Origin: Marinosulfonomonas sp.
GTDB lineage: Bacteria > Pseudomonadota > Alphaproteobacteria > Rhodobacterales > Rhodobacteraceae
Assembly: GCA_015494385.1 (NCBI GenBank)
Contig: WGBJ01000431.1
Span: 1 to 11,638 of the forward strand
DNA length: 11,638 bases
Reading direction: 5' to 3'
Shown: positions 5,696 through 11,638 of the stretch, in pieces
Position numbering within the stretch: the first letter of the stretch is position 1
Layout of the letters: every line of letters starts with the position of its first letter
The notes under the pieces: generated by a model
Databases searched by the model: none
What the model saw: only the letters and a program-made list of their open reading frames with translations
Told to the model about the DNA's origin: nothing
Translations under genes and position numbers: made by a program

Positions 5696-7666
5696 CTAGC
5701 GCAGTTTGCCCTGGTTCGAGCCACGGATCCATACTTCGACCCGGCGGTTCAACTGGCGTCCCTCCAGCGTTTCGTTACACCCGACCGGTGCAACCGGACC
5801 AAAGCCGAAGGTCTTGACGTTCCTGGCGTCCAGAATACCGATGGTGCTGTTCAGAATATCGGCCTTGGCGCGTTCGGCACGGGCCTTGGACAGTCCGATA
5901 TTGTTGTTGAATACGCCAACCGCATCACTAAAGCCGACCAACAGGATGTCGTTGCCATCAATCGATCCGTTGCGCACCAGTTCGGAAATCCGGCGAACAT
6001 CGCGCAGGGCGCGTTCGTCCAACTGGGCCGAGCCGGACACAAACCGCAGCGTGGTCGACAAACGGTCCGCTGTCGAAACCTCGGCCAGATAATCGCGATA
6101 GGCGTTGATACCGGCGCGATCAATCGACGAGGCCAGCATTGCGGACAACAGACGTTCGCCCTGCTCACTCATGGCTTGCTTGTCGATTGCCAGACCAACC
6201 AGACCGGCCTCTTGTGCGGCGGCTTGTCCTTCGTTCGAGGACAGATATTCAGCCAGGCTCTTGGAAAGATCCGGAGCATCCTGCCCTTGAAGGGTATACA
6301 GGTTCCAGCCCATCGTCAGCGGGTATTCTTCGGTCTGCAGCGAAAAGGAATTCGCGCTCGAGAAGATGTTACAGGCATTGCGCGTGGTCGGAATGGCATT
6401 GCCTTTGTTCTGCGAACGATAGGAAATTGCAAAACCTGCCGGATCATCGGCAATCGCTTTGTTCAACTCGTCCAGTGTTTCATGGACAGTCACATTCGCA
6501 GACAACCGCAAGCCGCGCGGCGCCAGAATATCGCGTTTGATCACCCGTGCCAGATTGCTGTCCTTGTTCAGAACATGCAGCTGGATTGCGCCGTCGTCAC
6601 CGCCGACATGTTTCCAGTTGGTAACACGGCCGGACAGGATATCGCCCATCTGCTGCAACGACACAGAACGCACGCGGTTCGCGGGGTTCATGGTTGCCGT
6701 CAAAGCATCAAGCGCAATGATCTGGGCATTCAGCCGCGCCGCCACATCCCTGGCAGGCATGTTGACGATCGAGGCGATCTCTTCTGCGGTGAAATCCTCG
6801 CGGGTCAGCGCAAAGGCCGCCTCGCCGGAAAACAGCGCCTTGAGGGATGCAATATCGTCCGTTGGTGTAACGGTGATACTGGCAATCAGTTCGCCTGAAT
6901 TGTTCCCCAGCAGATAGTTCACTTCGGTTCCGTCATAGGAAATCGAACGTGTTACATTCAGGGACTTTTCATCCGCAAACCGGTTCAGCGCCTTGCCGAT
7001 AAATTGCTCGCCGACACCGGCAGGGGATGCGATTTTGAATTCGGCCACAACAGGGCCAAGATCCGGACAGGCGTCGCCCACACAGGTCACGAATTCACTA
7101 CGCACGGTCAGAACGCCCTGATCACTTTCAATCACATAGTTCGTGCCGTCGTATTCCTGCAGGGTACCGCTAAAGCGTGTGCCGTCCCCCGAAATCAGGC
7201 TAACCATTCTGTCCACTTGCTCTTCGGCCTTTTCGCTTGGGCAAGAGGCCCCCTCGCAGGTTACGAATTCGCTACGGATGGTCAGAACACCGACGACGGT
7301 TTTCAGCGTGTAGTTCGTGCCGTCGAAATCCAGCAGCTCGCCACTAAAGGTGGTGCCGTCGCCCGACTTCAGAACGACAGTTCCGTCATCTGCTGCCGCT
7401 TCGGGTTCCGCACCCGGACAGGCCACCCCTTCGCAAGTGACCAGATCACGGCTGACAGTCATTTCACCAACAACTGTTTTGATAACATAGAACGCGTCAT
7501 CAACACTCAGCAGTTCACCCTTGACCGAAATTTTCTTGTCCGGCGATTGCAGAGTGACCACATTATCCTGCGCTATCGCGGCAGGTGCTAGCAAAGCCAA
7601 AGTTGCCCCAAAGGTCATTGCTATAAATTTGTTATACTTTTTCATCATACTCTCACGTTTTTCCAT
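5696..7666 (-). CDS. Secreted multidomain protein: triple CX4C repeat, PstS-like binding region and OmpA peptidoglycan-binding domain
   Basis: This 656-residue envelope protein has a signal peptide at the N-terminus (MMKK then a hydrophobic core ending APAAIAQ near residue 33). Three tandem repeats follow at about 36-84, 96-143 and 154-201, each with a G-L-x(5-6)-Y core and ending TCxGxxCP (Cys78/83, 137/142, 195/200). Residues about 208-500 resemble PstS-like PBP domains (FVxxALNRFADE-type opening, GEAAFALT, VLNKDSNLARVIKRDIL, GFAISYR). Residues about 535-650 form an OmpA C-terminal domain: LVGFSDAVGVFNNNIGLSKARAERA and LEGRQLNRRVEVWI, expected to bind peptidoglycan. The start at 7666 has GGGGA six bases upstream; the MMKK starts at 7648/7645 are possible but poorly spaced. 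It follows the BMP gene by 23 nt. It is probably a wall-anchored periplasmic or outer-membrane protein; ligand and role are unknown. Confidence 0.9.
   Translation of the reverse strand: MEKRESMMKKYNKFIAMTFGATLALLAPAAIAQDNVVTLQSPDKKISVKGELLSVDDAFYVIKTVVGEMTVSRDLVTCEGVACPGAEPEAAADDGTVVLKSGDGTTFSGELLDFDGTNYTLKTVVGVLTIRSEFVTCEGASCPSEKAEEQVDRMVSLISGDGTRFSGTLQEYDGTNYVIESDQGVLTVRSEFVTCVGDACPDLGPVVAEFKIASPAGVGEQFIGKALNRFADEKSLNVTRSISYDGTEVNYLLGNNSGELIASITVTPTDDIASLKALFSGEAAFALTREDFTAEEIASIVNMPARDVAARLNAQIIALDALTATMNPANRVRSVSLQQMGDILSGRVTNWKHVGGDDGAIQLHVLNKDSNLARVIKRDILAPRGLRLSANVTVHETLDELNKAIADDPAGFAISYRSQNKGNAIPTTRNACNIFSSANSFSLQTEEYPLTMGWNLYTLQGQDAPDLSKSLAEYLSSNEGQAAAQEAGLVGLAIDKQAMSEQGERLLSAMLASSIDRAGINAYRDYLAEVSTADRLSTTLRFVSGSAQLDERALRDVRRISELVRNGSIDGNDILLVGFSDAVGVFNNNIGLSKARAERAKADILNSTIGILDARNVKTFGFGPVAPVGCNETLEGRQLNRRVEVWIRGSNQGKLR
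7064..7561 (-). repeat. Three in-frame tandem repeats coding CX4C-ended modules
   Basis: Within the OmpA-domain gene, three about 48-residue units recur with a period of 58-59 residues (Cys78 to 137 to 195). Each reads roughly V-x-L-x-S-x-D-G-x-x-F-S-G-x-L, then NY-x-I/L, then G-x-L-T-V/I-R-S-E-F-V-T-C-x-G-x-x-C-P. Units 2 and 3 are closest; unit 1 is more diverged (DLVTCEGVACP). The paired cysteines would suit three intramodule disulfides in the periplasm. Confidence 0.85.
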
Positions 7667-7689
7667 CGAGATTCCCCATTGCCCTCAAG

Positions 7690-8760
7690 CTATTGCGGGA
7701 TAATCCCGGTAATCCCCTCAACGAAAAAGAACATCGTCAGCAGTTCACTGTCGCTTGCTGTTTCACCAGCAGCCAGCCAACCACTTCCGTCCTGTTTGCG
7801 GATCGGTCCGGTAAAGGGATGTAGGCGCCCTTCTTTGATTTTGGCGATTGCGTCATTGGCTTGTGCCTGCACACGCAAAGGGATCAGGTCGGAATAGGGT
7901 CCGATTTCCAGCATCCCCGAGGCGAGACCGCCCCAAGTGTCATGGCTTTCCCATTTGCCATCCAGCAAGGCCTGAACCCGCTCGATATAATAGGGAGCCC
8001 AGTGGTCGATTGAAGATGTCAGGCTGGCATCGGGACCATAGGCGCTCATGTCGGAATCCTGCCCGAACGAAAACGCCCCCAGTTCCTGCGCAACCACCAT
8101 CGGTTCAATCGTATTGGTGTTTTGCATCAGAACATCCGCCCCGTTGGCGATCAGGTCGCGTGCGGCCTGTGCCTCGAGGTCGTGGTTTTCCCATGTGTTC
8201 AGCCAGACAATTTCAAATTCCACATCCGGATTAACCGAACGGGCCGCCAGAAAGGCCGCGTTGATGTCGCGGATGACATAGGGGATTGCATAAGATGCGA
8301 TATAACCGATCTTGTTCGTCTTGGTCATATTGCCGGCAATAATGCCCTGGATAACCCGTCCCTCATAGGTGCGGATACTGTATGTCGACGAATTGGGCGC
8401 GCGCACAAACCCGTTGGAATGTTCAAACTTTGTTTCCGGATTGGCAAATGCTGCATTCAGAACGCCATTCAGATAGCCATAGGATGTGGCGAATATCAGG
8501 TCATACCCTTCGGCAGCCAATTCTCTCATCTTGGCCTCGCCCTCGCCGCCTTCTGCTATATTCCAGAAATAGCTGACCTCTATCTTGTCGCCGAAGTGTT
8601 CTTCCACCTCTTTACGGGCGCGGTCATGCTCATACGACCAACCGATATTACCTTCAGGGGTATGATACAGAAAAGCAATTCGCGGCTTGTCCTGTGCCCA
8701 TGTCGGGGCAGATGACAGCATCACAAACAGCGCGGTTAGAATAGTAGCAACTAGTCGCAT
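7690..8760 (-). CDS. BMP-family periplasmic substrate-binding protein (PnrA/Med-like)
   Basis: BMP (basic membrane protein) family members bind purine nucleosides or related compounds for ABC import. The 356 residues begin with a cleavable signal peptide (MRLVATILTALFVMLSSAPTWAQ) with no lipobox cysteine, so the protein is soluble in the periplasm. Family hallmarks are IAFLYHTPEGNIGWSYEHD, GYDLIFATSYGY, KFEHSNG, YEGRVIQGIIAGNMTKTNKIGYI, NANGAD-like DLIANGADVLMQNTNT, FGQDSDMSAYGP (near 243-254), SHDTWGGL and HPFTGPI. GGAG six bases upstream supports the start at 8760. No permease or ATPase gene is adjacent; instead it leads a two-gene minus-strand unit with the OmpA-domain gene 23 nt downstream. 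It could serve a transporter elsewhere or act as a ligand sensor with its neighbour. The family is firm; the ligand is unknown. Confidence 0.94.
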   Translation of the reverse strand: MRLVATILTALFVMLSSAPTWAQDKPRIAFLYHTPEGNIGWSYEHDRARKEVEEHFGDKIEVSYFWNIAEGGEGEAKMRELAAEGYDLIFATSYGYLNGVLNAAFANPETKFEHSNGFVRAPNSSTYSIRTYEGRVIQGIIAGNMTKTNKIGYIASYAIPYVIRDINAAFLAARSVNPDVEFEIVWLNTWENHDLEAQAARDLIANGADVLMQNTNTIEPMVVAQELGAFSFGQDSDMSAYGPDASLTSSIDHWAPYYIERVQALLDGKWESHDTWGGLASGMLEIGPYSDLIPLRVQAQANDAIAKIKEGRLHPFTGPIRKQDGSGWLAAGETASDSELLTMFFFVEGITGIIPQ

Positions 8761-8890
8761 TCAGGTCTCCAAAATCAAACACGGAAAACCGGGCCTGAAT
8801 AACAGAGTCCCGATGTCCCAATTCATCGCACCGGTTGAATGATGCGACACTTGACCAATACCCCTAAAGAGGACCACTCAAGTTGTGAAC

Positions 8891-8946
8891 CCGGTATTTT
8901 TTATCATCTGGTAAATCACTGTAATTTGTATCTTTTAACCGGTATT
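8891..8946. repeat. Direct repeat CCGGTATT, 48 bp apart
   Basis: CCGGTATT occurs at 8891-8898 and again at 8939-8946, each preceded by AAC or AAcc and followed by a T-rich stretch. It lies 131-186 bp upstream of the BMP start codon, in the range of an upstream regulator site. The repeat is seen; a binding role is a guess. Confidence 0.4.
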
Positions 8947-8966
8947 GTTGTTGTTTAGTCACGTTT

Positions 8967-9000
8967 TATTTTCGCCATAATTGACTATTTTCCGCCATAT
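8967..9000. repeat. Direct repeat TATTTTC(C)GCCATA, 20 bp period
   Basis: TATTTTCGCCATA at 8967-8979 recurs as TATTTTCCGCCATA at 8986-8999, placing the CGCCATA cores exactly 20 bp apart, about two helical turns. This spacing would put two bound proteins on the same DNA face. It lies in the T-rich part of the divergent region. Confidence 0.45.
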
Positions 9001-9060
9001 TTCATTATTTTTTCTACTTATTGGTGTTCATTTTTTGTTGCCAATCTAAAAACAGTACCC

Positions 9061-9072
9061 CCCTGAACAGGG
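9061..9072. promoter_or_regulatory. Dyad CCCTG-AA-CAGGG
   Basis: A perfect 5-2-5 inverted repeat, directly followed by TAATTAATT. With a 2-nt centre it cannot fold as a stable hairpin, so an operator for a dimeric regulator is the more natural reading. It is only 13 bp from a second dyad. Confidence 0.4.
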
Positions 9073-9085
9073 TAATTAATTCCAA

Positions 9086-9099
9086 TGAAACAGGTTTCA
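9086..9099. promoter_or_regulatory. Dyad TGAAAC-AG-GTTTCA
   Basis: A perfect 6-2-6 inverted repeat about 320 bp upstream of the 11-codon ORF and about 325 bp upstream of the BMP gene. It is operator-like in size. Which flanking gene it would control, and by what protein, is not shown by the sequence. Confidence 0.45.
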
Positions 9100-9250
9100 G
9101 ATGCGGGATGCACGATCCGGTTCAGGTCAGGTCAACAAGCGTATTTTCTGGCTTTAACGCCTGTATTCGCCATTCGTTAACTGTTTAAAATCGGGAAACA
9201 CCGTGGATGTTTTTCCGGCCATTGGGCACCGGAGGGATACAAACTTCGAG

Positions 9251-9278
9251 TTGAGTGGCCAAAATAAGGCAGTATTAA
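9251..9278 (+). promoter_or_regulatory. Candidate promoter TTGAGT-N16-TATTAA upstream of the protease gene
   Basis: TTGAGT (9251-9256) and TATTAA (9273-9278) are separated by 16 bp and resemble housekeeping -35 and -10 elements. Transcripts would carry about 130 nt before the 11-codon ORF. I could not recognise an RpoE- or RpoH-type promoter, although such control is usual for this protease family. Confidence 0.35.
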
Positions 9279-9416
9279 CCGCGCCTTACTTATCGGACTT
9301 GTCGAAAAATAGAATCACGCCCCCCCTTAAAACCGCCTGCCCTGCCCGCCATTTTCCCAAAATGAAGGTTTTGTAATGTTGGCGTCATACGTTCTCCACC
9401 CGCGAGGACCATATCC

Positions 9417-9452
9417 ATGAGCAAGAAGCACTCATGGAAGGAAGAACAATGA
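9417..9452 (+). CDS. Putative 11-codon leader ORF overlapping the protease start
   Basis: ATG at 9417 opens a frame encoding MSKKHSWKEEQ and ending in TGA at 9450-9452. GAGGA at 9404-9408 is eight bases upstream, a better ribosome binding site than many genes here have. Its stop overlaps the ATG of the protease gene as ATGA, the classic arrangement for translational coupling, and the protease's own ribosome binding site (AAGGAAG, 9438-9444) lies inside it. No signal peptide or family is recognisable; the peptide is charged. It may control protease translation rather than act as a peptide. Translation is unproven. Confidence 0.45.
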   Translation: MSKKHSWKEEQ

Positions 9453-10921
9453 GAAACTCTAGCAGATACAATACAGTGCGTCGCGTATTACTGGGCACCA
9501 CGGCCGCAGCCATTGGCGCTGTCGGGATGATGATGCCGATGCAAACCACCGCGCAAACCGCCACCGTGGCCCCTGTCGCATGGACACAACCGGCAAATCT
9601 GGCCGATCTGATCGAGGTGGTCAGCCCCGCCGTGGTCAAAATCACCGCCACCCACACGGGCAAAACCGCTGAAAACATCCCTCAGGGTGCCCTGCCCGAC
9701 AATTTACCCGAAGGGCCGATGGGCGAAATGTTCAAACGGTTCTTTGACGAACAGCAAGGCGGCCCGAAACAGTTCCGCAATACACAGCCCGCACAGGCGC
9801 TTGGCTCCGGCTTTGTGATTGACGAGGACGGTATCATCGTCACCAACAACCACGTTGTCGAAGGCGCAGACAAACTGAGCGTGACCCTGAAAGACGGGCG
9901 CGAGTTTGACGCAACCCTGCTGGGAACCGATCCGAAAACCGATCTGGCTGTTCTGAAAATCGACGCGGGCGGCAAACTGCCGTCTGTCAAATGGGGAAAC
10001 TCGGACAAGCTGCGTGTTGGTGATCCGGTCTTTGCCGTTGGCGCACCGTTCGGTCTGAGTGGCAGTGTGACCTCGGGCATCGTTTCGGCCCGCGGCCGTG
10101 ACATCGGCGCTGGCCCCTACGATGATTTCATCCAGGTGGACGCCCCGATCAACAAAGGCAACTCGGGCGGTCCGCTGTTTGACGCGCAAGGGAATGTTGT
10201 GGGTGTGAACACCGCCATCTACTCCCCCTCGGGCGGCAGCGTTGGCATCGGCTTTTCGATCCCTGCCGAACTGGCAAAATCCATCGTTTCGGAAATCGAG
10301 GCCAATGGCCAGGTCGAACGCGGCTGGCTGGGTGTCAGCATCCAGAACGTCACCAACGATATCGCCGAAAGTCTGGGGCTGGACAAAGCCAAGGGCGTGA
10401 TTGTCGATAGCGTGCAGGATGGCAGCCCTGCCAAAGAGGCCGGTGTGAAAAGCGGTGATGTGATCATCGGCTTTGGCGATACCGAAATCGGCGATGTTGG
10501 CGATCTGACGCTGGCCGTGGCGGATGCGGAAATCGGCAAGAACACCGAAATGAAGGTCTATCGCGGCGGCAAAACCGTTGTTCTGGAACCCAAGATTGCC
10601 AAACTGAAGGGCGGGACCACCAAAGTTGCCTCTAGCGACATGTCTCCGGATTTCAATCTGGGCAGTCTGGGTCTTGCCCTGCAGGCCGAAGGGGACAGCG
10701 TCATCGTAACAGCAGTTGAGCCCGAAAGCGGCGCTGCATCGGTGGGGCTGCAAGAAGGCGATATCATCGTTTCGATCAATCAAAAACCGGTCAACAGTCT
10801 GGCAGATATCAATGCCGTGATCGACGATGCGACCGAAGCCGGCCGTCCTTCGGTTCTGGTGCAGATCGAGCGCGACGGCAACCGCCGTTTTGTTGCCATC
10901 CCTTTCTCTGAAAAGGGCTAA
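9449..10921 (+). CDS. degP: Do-family periplasmic serine protease/chaperone (DegP/HtrA)
   Basis: Do proteases degrade or hold misfolded envelope proteins in the periplasm. From the ATG at 9449 the protein has 490 residues, close to family length. It starts with a signal peptide (RRVLLGTTAAAIGAVGMMM, cleavage near residues 30-37). The trypsin-like domain carries the triad His135 (TNNHVVE), Asp165 (TDLAVLK) and Ser239 (GNSGGPL). PDZ1 spans about 288-384 (ERGWLGVSIQNV) and PDZ2 about 405-485 (SVGLQEGDIIVSINQKPV), separated by a polar linker. The flexible LA-loop insertion near 75-105 includes GEMFKRFFDEQQGG. The start at 9449 is chosen because AAGGAAG at 9438-9444 is well spaced; ATG at 9434 (495 residues) has a poorer site. 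The 11-codon ORF overlaps the start. A terminator and response-regulator gene follow, suggesting an envelope-stress locus. DegQ-type naming would be equally acceptable. Confidence 0.95.
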   Translation: MRNSSRYNTVRRVLLGTTAAAIGAVGMMMPMQTTAQTATVAPVAWTQPANLADLIEVVSPAVVKITATHTGKTAENIPQGALPDNLPEGPMGEMFKRFFDEQQGGPKQFRNTQPAQALGSGFVIDEDGIIVTNNHVVEGADKLSVTLKDGREFDATLLGTDPKTDLAVLKIDAGGKLPSVKWGNSDKLRVGDPVFAVGAPFGLSGSVTSGIVSARGRDIGAGPYDDFIQVDAPINKGNSGGPLFDAQGNVVGVNTAIYSPSGGSVGIGFSIPAELAKSIVSEIEANGQVERGWLGVSIQNVTNDIAESLGLDKAKGVIVDSVQDGSPAKEAGVKSGDVIIGFGDTEIGDVGDLTLAVADAEIGKNTEMKVYRGGKTVVLEPKIAKLKGGTTKVASSDMSPDFNLGSLGLALQAEGDSVIVTAVEPESGAASVGLQEGDIIVSINQKPVNSLADINAVIDDATEAGRPSVLVQIERDGNRRFVAIPFSEKG

Positions 10922-10927
10922 TATATT

Positions 10928-10960
10928 CGGGGGCTGGATATGGTTTCCGGCCCCCGTTTT
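10928..10960 (+). terminator. Rho-independent terminator after the protease gene
   Basis: Arms CGGGGGCTGG (10928-10937) and CCGGCCCCCG (10947-10956) pair over 10 bp with one wobble around the loop ATATGGTTT, followed by T4. It starts 6 nt after the stop codon. The short T-run may allow some readthrough into the regulator gene 15 nt beyond. Confidence 0.85.
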
Positions 10961-10975
10961 GCCTATATAGATATC

Positions 10976-11638
10976 ATGCGTATTTTAATAATAGAAGATG
11001 ATGCCAGCACCGCCGGCTTTCTGGAAAAGGGACTAGGCGAGGCCGGACACTCCACCACCTGGGTAAAAACCGGTGTCGAGGGCCTGTCCCATGCGCTGGA
11101 AGGCCCTTATGACGTTATCATTCTGGACCGGATGTTACCCCAGCTGGACGGCATTTCCATTCTGAAAACCATGCGATCAAACAATGTGCAAACACCGGTG
11201 CTGTTGCTCTCGGCCCTTGGCCAGACAGACCACCGCGTTGAAGGCTTGCGCGCCGGTGCCGATGACTACCTGACCAAACCCTTTGTGTTTTCCGAACTTC
11301 TGGCCCGTCTCGAGGCCATTTTGCGCCGCAGTAATCCTGCAACGCAGGATGAAACCACCCTGAAGGTGCAGGATCTGACGCTGGATCTGATGACCCGCAC
11401 CGCTACCCGTGGCACCCGACAGATCGAGCTGCAACCGCGCGAATTCCAGATACTGGAATATCTGATGCGCACTGCGGGGCGGATCGTGACCCGCACGATG
11501 CTGCTGGAAAACGTGTGGGATTACCATTTTGATCCACAAACCAACGTGATTGACGTTCATATCAGCCGCTTGCGCAAGAAAATCGATGCCCCCGGCGAAA
11601 CACCCCTGATCCAGACCGTGCGCGGCGCCGGTTACCGG
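10976..11638 (+). CDS. OmpR/PhoB-family response regulator (3' partial)
   Basis: This is a two-component transcription factor running off the right edge with 221 codons present, nearly complete for a family of about 220-230. The receiver domain (1-about 120) has the acidic pair Glu7/Asp8/Asp9, the phosphoacceptor Asp51 (VIILDRMLP), LLLSA and the conserved lysine in DDYLTKPF. The winged-helix domain follows (LQPREFQILEYLMRTAGRIVTRTMLLENVWDY, then VIDVHISRLRKKID and IQTVRGAGYR), resembling the CusR/QseB branch. The start is fixed by the canonical MRILIIEDD opening, yet the 20 bases before it (GTTTTGCCTATATAGATATC) contain no Shine-Dalgarno. Translation may be leaderless, perhaps from the TATATA-like element at 10964-10969. 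A histidine kinase probably follows outside the window. Control of the adjacent protease gene is plausible but not shown. Confidence 0.93.
   Translation, partial: MRILIIEDDASTAGFLEKGLGEAGHSTTWVKTGVEGLSHALEGPYDVIILDRMLPQLDGISILKTMRSNNVQTPVLLLSALGQTDHRVEGLRAGADDYLTKPFVFSELLARLEAILRRSNPATQDETTLKVQDLTLDLMTRTATRGTRQIELQPREFQILEYLMRTAGRIVTRTMLLENVWDYHFDPQTNVIDVHISRLRKKIDAPGETPLIQTVRGAGYR

Larger units (their letters stand above)
8761..9416. other. Divergent intergenic region, T-rich in the middle
   Basis: This 656-bp stretch separates the BMP and protease genes. I see no convincing coding sequence: short ORFs lack ribosome binding sites. From about 8893 to 9050 the + strand is markedly T-rich, unlike the surrounding GC-rich DNA. 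Other visible structure is listed separately: direct repeats near 8891-8999, two dyads at 9061-9099 and a candidate promoter at 9251. AGGTC is tandemly repeated near 9125-9134, ACTTGA (8849-8854) is mirrored by TCAAGT (8878-8883), and C7 runs occur at 9057-9063 and 9320-9326. Promoters for both flanking genes must lie here. Confidence 0.8.

Noticed and set aside
5672..6898. Plus-strand open frame of 408 codons opposite the OmpA-domain gene
   Set aside because: The minus-strand gene has a clear OmpA domain and signal peptide across the same bases; the + frame has no recognisable motif and starts inside the terminator region.
8849..8883. ACTTGA ... TCAAGT inverted repeat as a regulator site
   Set aside because: The arms are only 6 bp with a 23-bp gap and mismatched flanks; this is readily expected by chance in a region of this size.
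9101..9157. Possible 18-codon ORF from ATG at 9101
   Set aside because: There is no proper ribosome binding site, it overlaps nothing relevant and the peptide is not family-like.
9057..9326. Two C7 runs as possible phase-variation tracts
   Set aside because: Neither lies in a coding frame or between promoter elements that I can support, and seven bases is short for slippage control.
9251..9379. Possible 42-codon ORF from TTG at 9251 downstream of GGAGG at 9231
   Set aside because: The spacing of about 15 bases is too long for the ribosome binding site, the start codon is rare, and the peptide has no recognisable features.
9704..10783. Minus-strand frame of 359 codons within the protease gene
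   Set aside because: The + strand carries an intact catalytic triad and PDZ domains; the opposite frame shows repetitive composition typical of antisense reading.
11177..11560. Minus-strand frames inside the response-regulator region
   Set aside because: The + frame from 10976 gives an uninterrupted, textbook OmpR-type regulator to the window edge.
1..11638. Mobile element, CRISPR array, toxin-antitoxin or tRNA
   Set aside because: No transposase or integrase motif, no regularly spaced repeats, no paired small ORFs of known type and no tRNA-like cloverleaf were found on reading both strands.

Overview
The window reads as chromosomal DNA of an alphaproteobacterium, most likely a roseobacter-type Rhodobacterales. 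Coding regions are GC-rich with strong third-position GC bias, the proteins match families I know from that group (BMP-family binding protein, Do-family protease beside an OmpR-type regulator), and no mobile element, RNA gene or CRISPR array is visible. The taxonomic call is inference from protein style only.

Left part (3-5572, + strand): a six-gene carbohydrate uptake and catabolism operon entering from the left edge. It encodes a double-domain ABC ATPase (5' end cut off), an RbsC/LsrC-type permease, a secreted sugar-binding protein, an RbsD/FucU-type mutarotase, a ribulose-phosphate-3-epimerase-like protein (LsrE-like) and a clear LsrF thiolase. LsrF is the terminal enzyme of phospho-AI-2 degradation in enterobacteria, so this is an Lsr-type operon, but the binding protein does not look like LsrB, no LsrG is present in the window, and a FucU-type mutarotase sits where none is found in the E. 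coli operon. A GC-rich stem-loop between the binding-protein gene and the enzyme genes probably sets different mRNA levels. A strong terminator closes the operon at 5598-5626.

Middle part (5639-8760, - strand): a convergent two-gene unit. The first gene encodes a BMP-family periplasmic nucleoside-type binding protein without its transporter. The second, 23 nt downstream, encodes a 656-residue secreted protein with three tandem repeats each ending in a CX4C pair, a PstS-like binding-protein region and a C-terminal OmpA peptidoglycan-binding domain. The pairing suggests a cell-wall-anchored envelope module whose role I cannot name.

Intergenic 8761-9416: a 656-bp divergent region, T-rich in its central part, with two perfect 6-2-6 and 5-2-5 dyads, short direct repeats and a candidate promoter, but no convincing gene until an 11-codon ORF at 9417.

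Right part (9417-11638, + strand): the 11-codon ORF with a good ribosome binding site overlaps the start codon of a DegP/HtrA (Do) periplasmic serine protease by ATGA. After a terminator comes an OmpR/PhoB-type response regulator with no Shine-Dalgarno sequence, running off the right edge. Together these look like an envelope-stress locus.
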